A DNA stretch of 23,511 nt from a virus: positions 1 through 23,511 of the IMG/VR virus record IMGVR_UViG_3300036846_000055; one strand, given 5' to 3'. The notes below the pieces were generated by a model that was given only the letters and a program-made list of their open reading frames with translations, searched no databases and had not been told where the DNA came from. Of the stretch, positions 1-6,943 are shown in pieces. The first letter of the stretch is position 1; the number at the start of each line of letters is the position of its first letter. The position numbers and the translations under genes were made by a program.

Positions 1-590
1 GCCCAGGCATCATCGCTGCCGGCGTCTGTAGCACCTGCATCGCCTTGCCAGTCGGCCATTGCTGACTGGGTCATGCTCTCTGATTCCTCGAACGATGTCT
101 CATCGCCATCATCGAACTCTTCCACCGTGACACCAGGCAGTGGACTCAGCGTGTCCACCTCAGGACGTGGACTGCCATTGTACATGCCCATCTTGGTCTT
201 GACAAGAAGCTCAGCCTTGCCGACCTGCGCACGACCGATGTGAGTGACGACCTTGCCGAACGGGCCATCCTTCTCAGTGACGTTGACGCCTGCCTTGGCT
301 GGCTGGCCCAACGCAGCGAACAGCTCCTGCATCTTCCAGAGCGTTGAATCTTGATGCGTCACACGATGGAACAATGGATAGCCGTCATACTGCTTCTTGC
401 TCTCTGCCTTGGCCCTGAACTCCAAGATCACTGTGATCATGGGCTTGGGCGTCTTGCCGTTGCCACCCTTGCTCATGCCCCACCACGCAGACTTGAGCAC
501 AGCCTTGTACAGACCGAGTGGCGGTGTTGGCCCCTCGTATCTGGTGAACGCACCCTGGCTGGCGTTGCTTGTGTCGATCACTACTTTCAT
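1..590 (-). CDS. SSB-like (DUF669-like) single-stranded DNA-binding protein, C-terminus cut by window edge
   Basis: The frame starts at ATG 588-590 and stays open to base 1, giving about 196 residues without a stop. A Shine-Dalgarno GAGGAG lies 8 bases before the ATG. The protein begins MKVVIDTSNA, has a PPLGLYKAVLK segment near residue 24 as in phage proteins of the DUF669/SSB-like type, and turns strongly acidic after about residue 155 (EEFDDGDETSFEESES), as SSB tails do. It starts 11 bases after the stop of the Sak4-like ATPase, its usual partner in phage annealing systems. The probable role is coating single-stranded DNA during replication and recombination. The family call rests on sequence look and context; the acidic tail and gene order are seen directly. 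Confidence 0.62.
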   Translation of the reverse strand, partial: MKVVIDTSNASQGAFTRYEGPTPPLGLYKAVLKSAWWGMSKGGNGKTPKPMITVILEFRAKAESKKQYDGYPLFHRVTHQDSTLWKMQELFAALGQPAKAGVNVTEKDGPFGKVVTHIGRAQVGKAELLVKTKMGMYNGSPRPEVDTLSPLPGVTVEEFDDGDETSFEESESMTQSAMADWQGDAGATDAGSDDAW

Positions 591-601
591 TGCAGTACTC
601 C

Positions 602-1477
602 TCAGTACTCGTCCGGCTCAGCACCTTGCTGAGCTTCGATTGCTACTGGCCCATCCTCAACGATCTCAGCGTCAACGATGTCTGAATGGGCCTCCTCGCG
701 CGTGCGAACGTTGTCGCCAATGGCCTTGCCCTTGTTGATCAACTCCTCAACTTGCGGGATCGTGATGTCGTCCATGAAGTTGCCCAGAACACCATAACGA
801 TCTTTGGCCTTGTATGGGCCCATGGACTGGAAGATGACTCGTCTGATCAGGCGCTTCTTGCCCTCCTCATTGAGATTCCGCTTCACGCCATGGCCGACAA
901 CATGCATGTAACCCATCGCTTGCTGAGCGATGCCACCTTGCTTGCCGTCGAGTGCGGGCAGGAAGTAGGGGTTGCCTTCAGCATCTTCCAGCCGCAACGG
1001 CAGCGCAGTGTACACACAGTTGATCGGCAGATCGTTGAAGCGTCGCAGGAAGTTCAGCGTTTGTTGCTGGACCTTGAGGTGATCCTGGATCTGCGGCACG
1101 TCTGGATCGGCATTCTTCTTGCTTGCCTCATACGCCGTGCGCAGCGCGTTATCCATGCTGAACTTCTGCATCTCAGTGATGCTGTCTAGCAACGCCCATT
1201 GGTAGTCATCACAGCCGGTGCCTTGTCGGAAGTAGTTGTAGGCTTTGGTGACATCGCCCCATGACTTCATGGGCCAGACATCAGCTGTGCTTCCTTGTCG
1301 CGCAGCTGAGATGGTTCCAGCCTCTGTGGCCAAGAACAGTGCCTTGGGGCCACCAGATCTTCGCTGGTCTGCTGTCCCGCAAAGCACTGTCTTGCCCCAG
1401 CCAGGCTCAGCGACGAGCATCATGTTGATGAACTCGTCATACGCTTCCAGACTGATTACTGCCTCAGGCAGAGGCAC
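602..1477 (-). CDS. Sak4-like RecA-fold ATPase (AAA_24 type), phage recombinase
   Basis: A 291-residue P-loop ATPase. The Walker A motif EPGWGKT is at residues 24-30, followed by a RecA-like core with a Walker B-like strand ALLDSI (95-100). The C-terminus is acidic. Phage Sak4 proteins are single-domain RecA/Rad51-type ATPases that help anneal single strands with an SSB. The adjacent downstream SSB-like gene and the upstream Cas4/RecB-like nuclease fit that role. The GTG at 1477 is preferred because GGAGG sits 6 bases before it; the in-frame ATG at 1483 directly abuts the GGAGG and would be poorly placed. The start overlaps the end of the preceding 59-residue gene by 14 bases. Family call is good; the precise biochemical role is inferred. 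Confidence 0.8.
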   Translation of the reverse strand: MPLPEAVISLEAYDEFINMMLVAEPGWGKTVLCGTADQRRSGGPKALFLATEAGTISAARQGSTADVWPMKSWGDVTKAYNYFRQGTGCDDYQWALLDSITEMQKFSMDNALRTAYEASKKNADPDVPQIQDHLKVQQQTLNFLRRFNDLPINCVYTALPLRLEDAEGNPYFLPALDGKQGGIAQQAMGYMHVVGHGVKRNLNEEGKKRLIRRVIFQSMGPYKAKDRYGVLGNFMDDITIPQVEELINKGKAIGDNVRTREEAHSDIVDAEIVEDGPVAIEAQQGAEPDEY

Positions 1478-1643
1478 GCTCATCCTCCATTGGGTCTAGA
1501 TCCTTCAGTCGCTCCTCAATCTCACTGAGGCGCATGTTGATGAAGAAGAAGTCATCCCAGCTGAGCGCACCAAGGCCATAGTCTCTTGAGAAGCGCTTGC
1601 GCAGACGGCTCAACTCGGCCAATCCCCTGGTTCTGCTCGCCAT
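1464..1643 (-). CDS. Small hypothetical protein (59 aa)
   Basis: Starts at ATG 1641-1643 with a GGAGG 8 bases upstream; the ATG at 1658 lies before that ribosome binding site and is unlikely. The protein is rich in Arg/Lys at the N-terminus (MASRTRGLAELSRLRKRF) and ends in an acidic helix (EIEERLKDLDPMEDE), so it is probably helical. I do not recognise the family. It lies between the nuclease and the Sak4-like ATPase, overlapping the latter by 14 bases, which suggests translational coupling and perhaps an accessory role in the same recombination module (inference). Confidence 0.72.
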   Translation of the reverse strand: MASRTRGLAELSRLRKRFSRDYGLGALSWDDFFFINMRLSEIEERLKDLDPMEDERASA

Positions 1644-1658
1644 GTCTATCACCTCCAT

Positions 1659-2639
1659 TCAGGCGCTCTTGAGTGCTAGTCGATGATCCTGATATGGATC
1701 ACGAACATTGAACATGGCGTCCCTGAACTCCTGCCAGTCGTCACCCGACTCATGCAGCTGACACATCTGGAAGAAGGCACAATCCCGGGAACAATCTTTG
1801 GTTGGTGTCTTGGTTGGGCGCTGTTGCTTGTTGCGGATCGCCATCATCTGATTGGCTTCATCGATGACGTGCTGACGCTGCATGATTCGCTGACTGTCTG
1901 AGCGCCAGACTGGGTAGCGCATGAACCGTGGTGTGCTCTGGTTCTTGCTCACCGTGCCGTTCTTGTTGAGATAGCGCCCAAACTCATCCTGCGGCCTGTC
2001 GTCAGGCATCGCTTTGCGTAGGAAGTTGTACATGATCCCATCGATGCGATCACTCTCAGCCAGCAAGCCTTGGTGCTTGAGCGTTGTCTCCGCCATCATA
2101 AGGTAACTGCTGGCTTGATCGTCAAGCTCCAGATAGCCGGTGTTGGGCAGGCTGGCCGCCGTCTTGTTCTCAAGCAGCCAGCACGAGTCCTCATGCTCTG
2201 TGTCGTGGAACACACCATCGAACGTTGCCGTGTAGATGATCACACCGTCAGGTGACGTAATCTTGGCCTGGACCGGCTGCTCTGTTCCCGCAAAGTCCCA
2301 CGTTGGATCAGTGCCATATTCCTCAACGTAGCTGTACAACATGTTGGCGCCAAGTGTGAGCGCATCAACCCACTCAGGCTCATCTGGCTCAACACCCTTG
2401 GTCTTGAGGAAGTGCTTCTCATCGTTGCACCACTTGGTCCATGTCGTGACTGGGTGAACGCCACGCTCAACACCGTGTTTGTACCACTCAGCCAGAGCAG
2501 CGTGAATGCCCTGGCCGAACCAGAGTTTGGTGTCTGTCCGTTTCGGCTCCAGGCCCATGCGCCAGCCCCACCACCACCGTTGCTGGCATCGCTTGAAAGA
2601 CACGCGCTCTGTCGTGCGCAGGATGATCTGCCCGGTCAT
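1659..2639 (-). CDS. PD-(D/E)XK exonuclease, Cas4/RecB-like with cysteine (Fe-S type) cluster
   Basis: A 326-residue nuclease. The catalytic signature is visible: a GxxxH-type FGQGIH (41-46), Asp141 in TFDG, Glu157-x-Lys159 (LLENK), and QxxxY at Gln175-Tyr179. One cysteine near the N-terminus (Cys18, RCQQRWWW) and three near the C-terminus (Cys283, 287, 293) match the split four-cysteine pattern that holds a 4Fe-4S cluster in Cas4 and AddB-like nucleases. The likely role is resection of DNA ends to give single strands for the Sak4/SSB pair encoded downstream. The start ATG 2639 overlaps the previous stop as ATGA and has GGAG 6 bases upstream; the ATG at 2651 lacks a good site. No cas1/cas2 or CRISPR array is near, so a CRISPR role is not suggested. 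Confidence 0.85.
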   Translation of the reverse strand: MTGQIILRTTERVSFKRCQQRWWWGWRMGLEPKRTDTKLWFGQGIHAALAEWYKHGVERGVHPVTTWTKWCNDEKHFLKTKGVEPDEPEWVDALTLGANMLYSYVEEYGTDPTWDFAGTEQPVQAKITSPDGVIIYTATFDGVFHDTEHEDSCWLLENKTAASLPNTGYLELDDQASSYLMMAETTLKHQGLLAESDRIDGIMYNFLRKAMPDDRPQDEFGRYLNKNGTVSKNQSTPRFMRYPVWRSDSQRIMQRQHVIDEANQMMAIRNKQQRPTKTPTKDCSRDCAFFQMCQLHESGDDWQEFRDAMFNVRDPYQDHRLALKSA

Positions 2640-2845
2640 GTCTGACTCCATCCTGCGAAGCTCTCGCGTGATCGATTGTGAGATTCCTTGATGTGCTGCG
2701 CCATGTCCTGGAACAGCCGCCAGGCGGGCGCACCACCAGTGAAGTCGCCCCAGATTGCACCGCAGCTGTGGCAGTACAGCTTGAAGTTGCCGTTGCGCTT
2801 GTGGAGCACTTCGATGTGCTCGTATGGGTTGTAGTTGAAGCTCAT
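2636..2845 (-). CDS. Small C2H2-like zinc finger protein (69 aa)
   Basis: Starts at ATG 2843-2845 (MSFNYNPYEH). It carries one Cys-x2-Cys pair (CHSC, residues 25-28) and a His-x4-His pair (HIKESH) about 25 residues later, a spacing compatible with one C2H2-type zinc finger. The start overlaps the stop of an 8-codon leader ORF (ATGA), and the good Shine-Dalgarno sequence belongs to that leader, so translation of this gene probably depends on it. The gene ends in an ATGA overlap with the nuclease gene. It may bind DNA or act as a regulator; the exact function is unknown. The frame stays open upstream to 2908, but that extension would cover the 22-bp repeat and the leader, so I reject it. Confidence 0.72.
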   Translation of the reverse strand: MSFNYNPYEHIEVLHKRNGNFKLYCHSCGAIWGDFTGGAPAWRLFQDMAQHIKESHNRSRESFAGWSQT

Positions 2846-2868
2846 CCTGTCTGGATCGCCTTTGTCAT
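2842..2868 (-). CDS. Leader peptide ORF (8 aa) with strong RBS
   Basis: ATG 2866-2868 is followed by seven sense codons (peptide MTKAIQTG) and a TGA that overlaps the ATG of the zinc finger gene. An ideal AAGGAGG lies at 2877-2883, 8 bases before this ATG. The downstream gene has no comparable site of its own. This arrangement suggests a translational-coupling leader or attenuation-type control. It could instead be a chance ATG, with ribosomes re-initiating a few bases later. Confidence 0.45.
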   Translation of the reverse strand: MTKAIQTG

Positions 2869-2882
2869 TGGTGTTTCCTCCT

Positions 2883-2904
2883 TGTCTGCCTTTCCTATAG
2901 ACAA
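2883..2904. promoter_or_regulatory. 22-bp control site, copy A (partner at 9128-9149)
   Basis: On the plus strand it reads TGTCTGCCTT, then T, then CCTATAGACAA. A 21/22 identical copy in opposite orientation lies at 9128-9149. The element is partly symmetrical (TGTCT ... AGACA), as expected for a site bound by a dimeric regulator. It lies directly upstream of the Shine-Dalgarno of the leader ORF, in the only sizeable non-coding gap (2909-2993 plus this site) of the left operon. Function as operator or promoter element is inferred. Confidence 0.5.
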
Positions 2905-2993
2905 ACATACTCCGCGAAGATCTCGCTCAGGTCTCGCTGGCGTAACGATCCGATAAAGATCTTGGACTGATCGACTGCTGGCCTGAATCACAG

Positions 2994-3263
2994 TTACAGA
3001 TCAATTTCGATCTTCCAATGGGTTGGTGGCTGGAGTGCAACAAGCACGTCATGCATGCCTTGGATGGCTCCAGCATCCTCAATGTGCCAGCCTGTCCAAT
3101 CGTTCCCTCCGGCCGTGGTCACATGATACAACTTGTGGCCAGACACAGAGTCTGCCGTGCGTTTGAGAATCTCAAGCATCATGCTCTCATGCTTGGTCTC
3201 CACATCACCGTGACAAACGATCATGCGTGGCTTTGGGAGCAGCGTTTCAGGTACTGGCAACAT
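2994..3263 (-). CDS. Hypothetical protein (89 aa)
   Basis: Starts at ATG 3261-3263 with GGAGG 7 bases upstream, which sits inside the 3' end of the sulfotransferase gene (17-base overlap). The sequence has a compact mixed composition with a GNDWTGWHIED segment near residue 53 and a hydrophobic C-terminus ending KIEIDL. No catalytic motif or membrane segment is evident and I do not recognise the family. It is the last gene before the non-coding gap holding control site A, so it may close one transcription unit. Confidence 0.7.
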   Translation of the reverse strand: MLPVPETLLPKPRMIVCHGDVETKHESMMLEILKRTADSVSGHKLYHVTTAGGNDWTGWHIEDAGAIQGMHDVLVALQPPTHWKIEIDL

Positions 3264-3888
3264 CGAGTGGCCTCCAGGTTGATGGATCGATCAAGTCATA
3301 GTCGAATGAACGGCAGTCGTCTTCACACCAGATGCGATTGGCAATCTCTACCTCACGCTGGTCATACAGCGATGCCCACGTTGGGTGCTTGCCGATGTTG
3401 CTATGATGATCGTATGTTGGGTACAGTCCATACAGGACACCGAAGTTCTGCCAGTTGTCCCACATGTGCTCCATCATCAGCGTGCGGTCTGGCTTCGCAA
3501 TCTCCGCACACTGCGTGAGCGACTTGGTCCACATGTGTGGAGCACGTCCTTGGATCCAGAGCCGGTGTTCCACCAACTCGCGTTGAGCTTCAAACCATGG
3601 TAGGAACTGACTGAAGTTCTGGTGCATGACGTAGCGATGGCCCCACTGAGACTTGCTGTTACCGATGTAGCCCAGGTACCACCACACTGAAACCAGTCTG
3701 CTGTAAGGGTTTCGCACCAGCATGTAACGTGTCTCTGGCGCAGACATCCAGACTGGTGGCGTCAACTTGTGCCGCGGCTTCACCCACTGCACCTCTGCTG
3801 GGTATTTCCGCATGGCTGCTTCCCAGCTGAAGGTGCCGGTCTTGGTTGGTGTGAAGATGATGAAGTCATGGATCTCACTTACCAACAT
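3247..3888 (-). CDS. Sulfotransferase-fold protein
   Basis: A 213-residue protein with both PAPS-binding hallmarks of sulfotransferases: the 5'-phosphosulfate loop PTKTGTFS at residues 14-21 after a hydrophobic strand (FIIFT), and the 3'-phosphate-binding motif RNPYSRLVS at 59-67. The C-terminal WCEDDCRSFDYD resembles the terminal acidic-aromatic segment of carbohydrate sulfotransferases. The family transfers sulfate from PAPS to a hydroxyl or amine, often on sugars; the substrate here cannot be told. There is no signal peptide, so it should act in the cytoplasm. ATG 3888 shares one base with the previous stop (TGATG); an ATG at 3924 would overlap the upstream gene by 37 bases. Uncommon cargo for a tailed phage. 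Confidence 0.8.
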   Translation of the reverse strand: MLVSEIHDFIIFTPTKTGTFSWEAAMRKYPAEVQWVKPRHKLTPPVWMSAPETRYMLVRNPYSRLVSVWWYLGYIGNSKSQWGHRYVMHQNFSQFLPWFEAQRELVEHRLWIQGRAPHMWTKSLTQCAEIAKPDRTLMMEHMWDNWQNFGVLYGLYPTYDHHSNIGKHPTWASLYDQREVEIANRIWCEDDCRSFDYDLIDPSTWRPLDVAST

Positions 3889-4085
3889 CAGTCCTCGTCC
3901 CCAGCAAAGATTGCATCCCAGCATGGGCTGCAGATGCCCGTCATCATCTGCTCACGCTTAGCAGCACTCAATTCTGGCAAGGCGCCCTGGATGTGCACGC
4001 CTTGGCGCCATTTCTTCAGGCCCTCATCATTGACCGCAAATGTGTCGGGCTTGCCACACTCTGGGCAATGCGTCTGAACTAACAC
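3888..4085 (-). CDS. Small zinc-ribbon-like protein (65 aa)
   Basis: Starts at GTG 4083-4085 with GGAGG 4 bases upstream; the start lies inside the stop region of the 57-residue gene before it (7-base overlap). Two Cys-x2-Cys pairs, CPEC near residue 7 and CSPC near residue 52, frame a helical middle (LKKWRQG ... LSAAKREQMMTGI). This is a one-zinc ribbon layout seen in small conserved phage proteins of unknown role. Its position between the helicase-side small genes and the sulfotransferase gives no firm function. Confidence 0.78.
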   Translation of the reverse strand: MLVQTHCPECGKPDTFAVNDEGLKKWRQGVHIQGALPELSAAKREQMMTGICSPCWDAIFAGDED

Positions 4086-4252
4086 TCATCCTCCAAATTG
4101 TCGATCTTGTATCCTGCGCGCCAGCATCGATACGTGATGTGGACGTGCCGCTGGTACGGTGAGATCCAGTAGGCATTCTCATCGTCCAGCGCACGCTTCA
4201 CACGATCATCACACCGTGATGCCTCGTCGGCTAATGTTTGATTTTTGTTCAT
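4079..4252 (-). CDS. Small hypothetical protein (57 aa)
   Basis: Read directly from the minus strand: ATG 4250-4252 overlaps the helicase stop as ATGA, the frame runs 57 codons and ends TAG at 4079-4081, overlapping the next gene. The protein starts MNKNQTLADEASRCDD and has an aromatic centre (ENAYWISPYQRHVHITYRCW) followed by a short acidic tail. It is soluble, with no recognisable motif. The tight coupling on both sides is the main argument that it is translated. Confidence 0.7.
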   Translation of the reverse strand: MNKNQTLADEASRCDDRVKRALDDENAYWISPYQRHVHITYRCWRAGYKIDNLEDEC

Positions 4253-6081
4253 GCCACCGCCATCGTGCGGGCTAGGTCAACGCCGCGCCTGCCGTCAAGC
4301 AGCATGTCCGTGATGCTTCGCTTCCCCTCAGTCACACGCTTGATGTACTCATCGATGGACTGATTGGTGATCAGCTGGTAGATCATCACCTGGTGAATTC
4401 TGGACACCCTGTGAATCCGGTCTTCCAGCTGGAGTTGATCGTCAGGGACCCATGTCTCATCGATAATGATCAACTCATCGCAGAACGCATCGAGCGTGAT
4501 CGACACACCGCCTGCCTTGGTGTTCATCAGCAGGACGCGCGGCCCACCAGCCGCCTGGAACGTGTCGGTGACGACAACACGCTCTGATTCCCTTACCTGG
4601 CCGGTGATTTTCATGTGCTCGACGTTGATGCTGTCGAGATAGTCACCCAGGCTGTTGATCACCTCAGTGAACTGGGACGCGATGACGATCTTGTCCTCAC
4701 CCTGTCGATCATCGCCTGCGATGCCTCGCTCAATCAGCATCTGCTCGATCACCGCAGCCTTGCACGAGTGCTCTGGCCACATGATCGCTGCCGGCTTGCT
4801 GCCTCGCATATTCCATGAGCAGTTTGCCATCTGCTTGAGCCGAGTCATGATCGCAAGCACACCGACTGCCGACAGCTCTTCATCACCCAGCTCAGCCATT
4901 GCCTGCTCAGACATCTGCTTGTACATCTTCTCCTGCACAGGCGTCATGTCACAGAACACCTCGATGTGCTGCTTGGGCGGCAGGTCAGCCACAACCTCGC
5001 CCTTGGTGCGTCGCAACATGATCTTGTCGAGTGACCTGTACAGATCATCCTCACGATCACGCCTGATGTCACCGAGAACAAACGCGCTGTACCTGTTGCT
5101 ACTGACGTGGAAGTACTGACGTGCCCAGCCGTAGAACGATGTGTACTCATGCGGCCGCAACCAGTGAAGTGTTCCCCACAAGTTGCTTGGCCTGCCACGC
5201 AACGGCGTCCCGCTGAGAGCGATTCTGACTCCACCATCACGCAGCTTCAGCTTCAGCATCGCTGCGCCTGTCTTGGTACGGTTCTGCGCTGACCGAATGC
5301 CGCCGAGATACTTGTGACTCTCGTCAACGATGATCGCGTTCCACTCAACTTCAAGCAACAGACCGAACTTCTTTTCAGCATCGCGGACCATCTCAGGGTT
5401 CACGATCAAGAAGTGCGGCCGCATGCCATCCGTTTCAGCATAGGTATCCAGCCACTTGTCAATGCGAGTCATCCGTGCCGATGCGCCATGAGCCCATGGC
5501 GGCACCGCCACCGTGACGACAGCGTCTGGTGCCCACTTGGCCAGCTCACGCTCCCACACCGTGCGGAGTGAGGTGAGTGGTGCGACGACCAGCACCGGGC
5601 CAACCCAACACCCAGCCTCCATCAAACCACCGATGGCTTCGAGTGTTTTACCCAGTCCGGGCTCATCAGCGATGAGCACCTCACGACCCTTGGCGATGAA
5701 CTTGGCACCGACACGCTGATACCTGCGTCGTCCCATTGCCTCAGCCAGCACTGGCGACTTCTGGTTCACCGCCTCCAGCTCAGCGTCATCGGCCTGGGTG
5801 AGTGCACGCATCTCATCCTCAAGCTGCTTTGCGTCTCTGGCCCAGTCATTCAGCTTGCGACCAATCACCAGTCGCTGACCGAATGAGCGCCGTAGCATCT
5901 TGCAACTGTCGAGTGAGAGTGCGTACTTCCACACCTTGTTCTTGGCATCCCACTTGCCGCCAGACCACCGATACCACGATGGATCTTGTGGGTTGTACTC
6001 TGACTTGGCCTGAATGACACCGTCGATCAACTCGATCCTGATCTTGGGCTTCTCAGGCTCATGCTCCTGTTCTGCTTCCAT
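4249..6081 (-). CDS. SNF2-family DEAD/DEAH helicase with HARP-like N-terminus
   Basis: A 610-residue superfamily 2 helicase/translocase. Motif I DEPGLGKT is at 139-146, motif II DESH at 253-256, motif III LSGTP at 289-293, the SNF2 landmark MLRRTK at 355-360, and motifs V-VI at about 519-561, ending QLEDRIHRVSR. The segment 29-75 (YNPQDPSWYRWSGGKWD... then KMLRRSFG) resembles the HARP-like DNA-annealing domain found before such helicases in SMARCAL1 and phage relatives. It probably remodels forks or anneals strands during phage replication. The start ATG 6081 has GGAGG 10 bases upstream. The frame is open further, to 6291, but that would overlap the preceding gene. It ends in an ATGA overlap with the next small gene. 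Confidence 0.9.
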   Translation of the reverse strand: MEAEQEHEPEKPKIRIELIDGVIQAKSEYNPQDPSWYRWSGGKWDAKNKVWKYALSLDSCKMLRRSFGQRLVIGRKLNDWARDAKQLEDEMRALTQADDAELEAVNQKSPVLAEAMGRRRYQRVGAKFIAKGREVLIADEPGLGKTLEAIGGLMEAGCWVGPVLVVAPLTSLRTVWERELAKWAPDAVVTVAVPPWAHGASARMTRIDKWLDTYAETDGMRPHFLIVNPEMVRDAEKKFGLLLEVEWNAIIVDESHKYLGGIRSAQNRTKTGAAMLKLKLRDGGVRIALSGTPLRGRPSNLWGTLHWLRPHEYTSFYGWARQYFHVSSNRYSAFVLGDIRRDREDDLYRSLDKIMLRRTKGEVVADLPPKQHIEVFCDMTPVQEKMYKQMSEQAMAELGDEELSAVGVLAIMTRLKQMANCSWNMRGSKPAAIMWPEHSCKAAVIEQMLIERGIAGDDRQGEDKIVIASQFTEVINSLGDYLDSINVEHMKITGQVRESERVVVTDTFQAAGGPRVLLMNTKAGGVSITLDAFCDELIIIDETWVPDDQLQLEDRIHRVSRIHQVMIYQLITNQSIDEYIKRVTEGKRSITDMLLDGRRGVDLARTMAVA

Positions 6082-6128
6082 GTTTTTGACACCTCCATTC
6101 TCTGTCACCCTCACGGACGTGAGGTGAA

Positions 6129-6157
6129 TGGCCAGGACACTCAGCCCTTCCTGGCCA
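6129..6157 (-). terminator. Stem-loop after the 110-aa gene (possible terminator or attenuator)
   Basis: A perfect 9-bp inverted repeat, TGGCCAGGA and TCCTGGCCA with an 11-base loop, begins 7 bases after the stop of the gene ending at 6164 and precedes the helicase start by about 48 bases. No T-run follows on the minus strand, so full termination is uncertain; it may tune expression of the helicase. Confidence 0.4.
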
Positions 6158-6163
6158 ATCATC

Positions 6164-6496
6164 TCAATCCGTTGGTGCCTGAACCCGCACGTCGCTGCCG
6201 ACTGCCTCGACCTTGATGATCGAGTCATCACCCAGCGATGTCGTGCCGGCCTCTGGCCGCAGCGAGAATTGCAGCTCAGTGAGCTGCTCATTCACGCCGA
6301 TGTACGTGGCGACCATCGTGCGTGGTTTCCTTTGCACACCGGCGATCTGAAACGTGACGCGATACCGCGTGCCGACACGCATGTGATCGGCAAGCAGCTG
6401 AATCCCTGACCGACCCTTTCTCACATAGTTGGAACACGACATCTCAGCGCAGTGAGTCGTTGAGCCGTACAGCCGATGCCCGCAGATGGCAGTCAT
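6164..6496 (-). CDS. Hypothetical protein with N-terminal Cys/His cluster (110 aa)
   Basis: Starts at ATG 6494-6496, sharing one base with the previous stop; a GTG three bases upstream is also possible. The N-terminus carries Cys6, His8, Cys17 and Cys22 (CGHRL ... HCAEMSC), which could bind one metal ion. The rest looks like a small beta-rich domain (TRYRVTFQIAGV, TMVATYIGV, TELQFSL, IIKVEAV). The family is not recognised. It sits in the run of small cysteine-bearing genes between the DUF6011-like gene and the helicase. Confidence 0.72.
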   Translation of the reverse strand: MTAICGHRLYGSTTHCAEMSCSNYVRKGRSGIQLLADHMRVGTRYRVTFQIAGVQRKPRTMVATYIGVNEQLTELQFSLRPEAGTTSLGDDSIIKVEAVGSDVRVQAPTD

Positions 6497-6717
6497 CACG
6501 TCATCACCAGTTTCTTGCCACTCTTGGTGATGCGCTCATTGGCTGCCTCGACCAGCTGGTACACCGTCTTGCCAGTCATCTTGGTGTACGCTTTGCCAAG
6601 ACCTTCCAGCACGCCTCTGCGATACTCAGTGTTGAGATCGAAGCCACCCCAGAGGATCATGACTCCCAGCATCTCAACGAACTCGTGCTCAATCTGAGCA
6701 CAGACGTTGCCCTTCAC
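6496..6717 (-). CDS. Hypothetical protein (73 aa)
   Basis: Starts at GTG 6715-6717, which overlaps the previous TGA as GTGA and has GGAGG 4 bases upstream. The protein is helical with a hydrophobic patch (FVEMLGVMILWGGFD) too short and too mixed to be a clear membrane segment, then LGKAYTKMTGKTVYQLVEAANERI. No known motif. The next gene overlaps its stop. A starting point further upstream lacks a suitable ribosome binding site. Confidence 0.7.
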   Translation of the reverse strand: MKGNVCAQIEHEFVEMLGVMILWGGFDLNTEYRRGVLEGLGKAYTKMTGKTVYQLVEAANERITKSGKKLVMT

Positions 6718-6851
6718 TTGTCCTCCATCTTGGCAAGCACCTGGCACCACAACTCGATGGCCGTGGTCAAGCGCCCCATCTCAGCGATGAGTGCCTGACC
6801 TTGCTCGATCACCTGCGCCGCATGCTCCTGAAGTTCAGCGAGCCTATCCAT
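6714..6851 (-). CDS. Small helical protein (45 aa)
   Basis: Read directly from the minus strand: ATG 6849-6851, 45 codons, TGA at 6714-6716. GGGAG lies 6 bases upstream and the stop overlaps the next gene as GTGA. The protein (MDRLAELQEHAAQVIEQG...) has a heptad-like pattern over most of its length and could form a short coiled coil or dimer. Function unknown. Its tight coupling with the next gene supports translation. Confidence 0.6.
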   Translation of the reverse strand: MDRLAELQEHAAQVIEQGQALIAEMGRLTTAIELWCQVLAKMEDK

Positions 6852-6943
6852 TCCTTGCTCCCATTTCCCAGCCATCACCGTGATAGCCGTGAACGGCCAC
6901 AGGCATGAAGCTCCTGTGGCCGATCACGATCACACGCTGACGT
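6852..6943 (-). other. Short gap with possible 20-aa peptide
   Basis: No full-size gene fits between the 56-aa and 45-aa genes. A 20-codon frame (ATG 6904-6906 to TAG 6844-6846; peptide MPVAVHGYHGDGWEMGARNG) has AGGAG 4 bases before its ATG and overlaps the start of the next gene. It may be a coupling leader or a tiny gene. A small hairpin (GCCACAGG and CCTGTGGC around 6894-6921) surrounds the ribosome binding site. Confidence 0.3.

Noticed and set aside
686-1189. Plus-strand 167-codon frame opposite the Sak4-like gene
   Set aside because: No ribosome binding site; it mirrors the coding pattern of the well-supported minus-strand gene.
1659-2639. Cas4 as part of a CRISPR system
   Set aside because: There are no cas1, cas2 or effector genes and no array; phage Cas4-like nucleases normally serve recombination.
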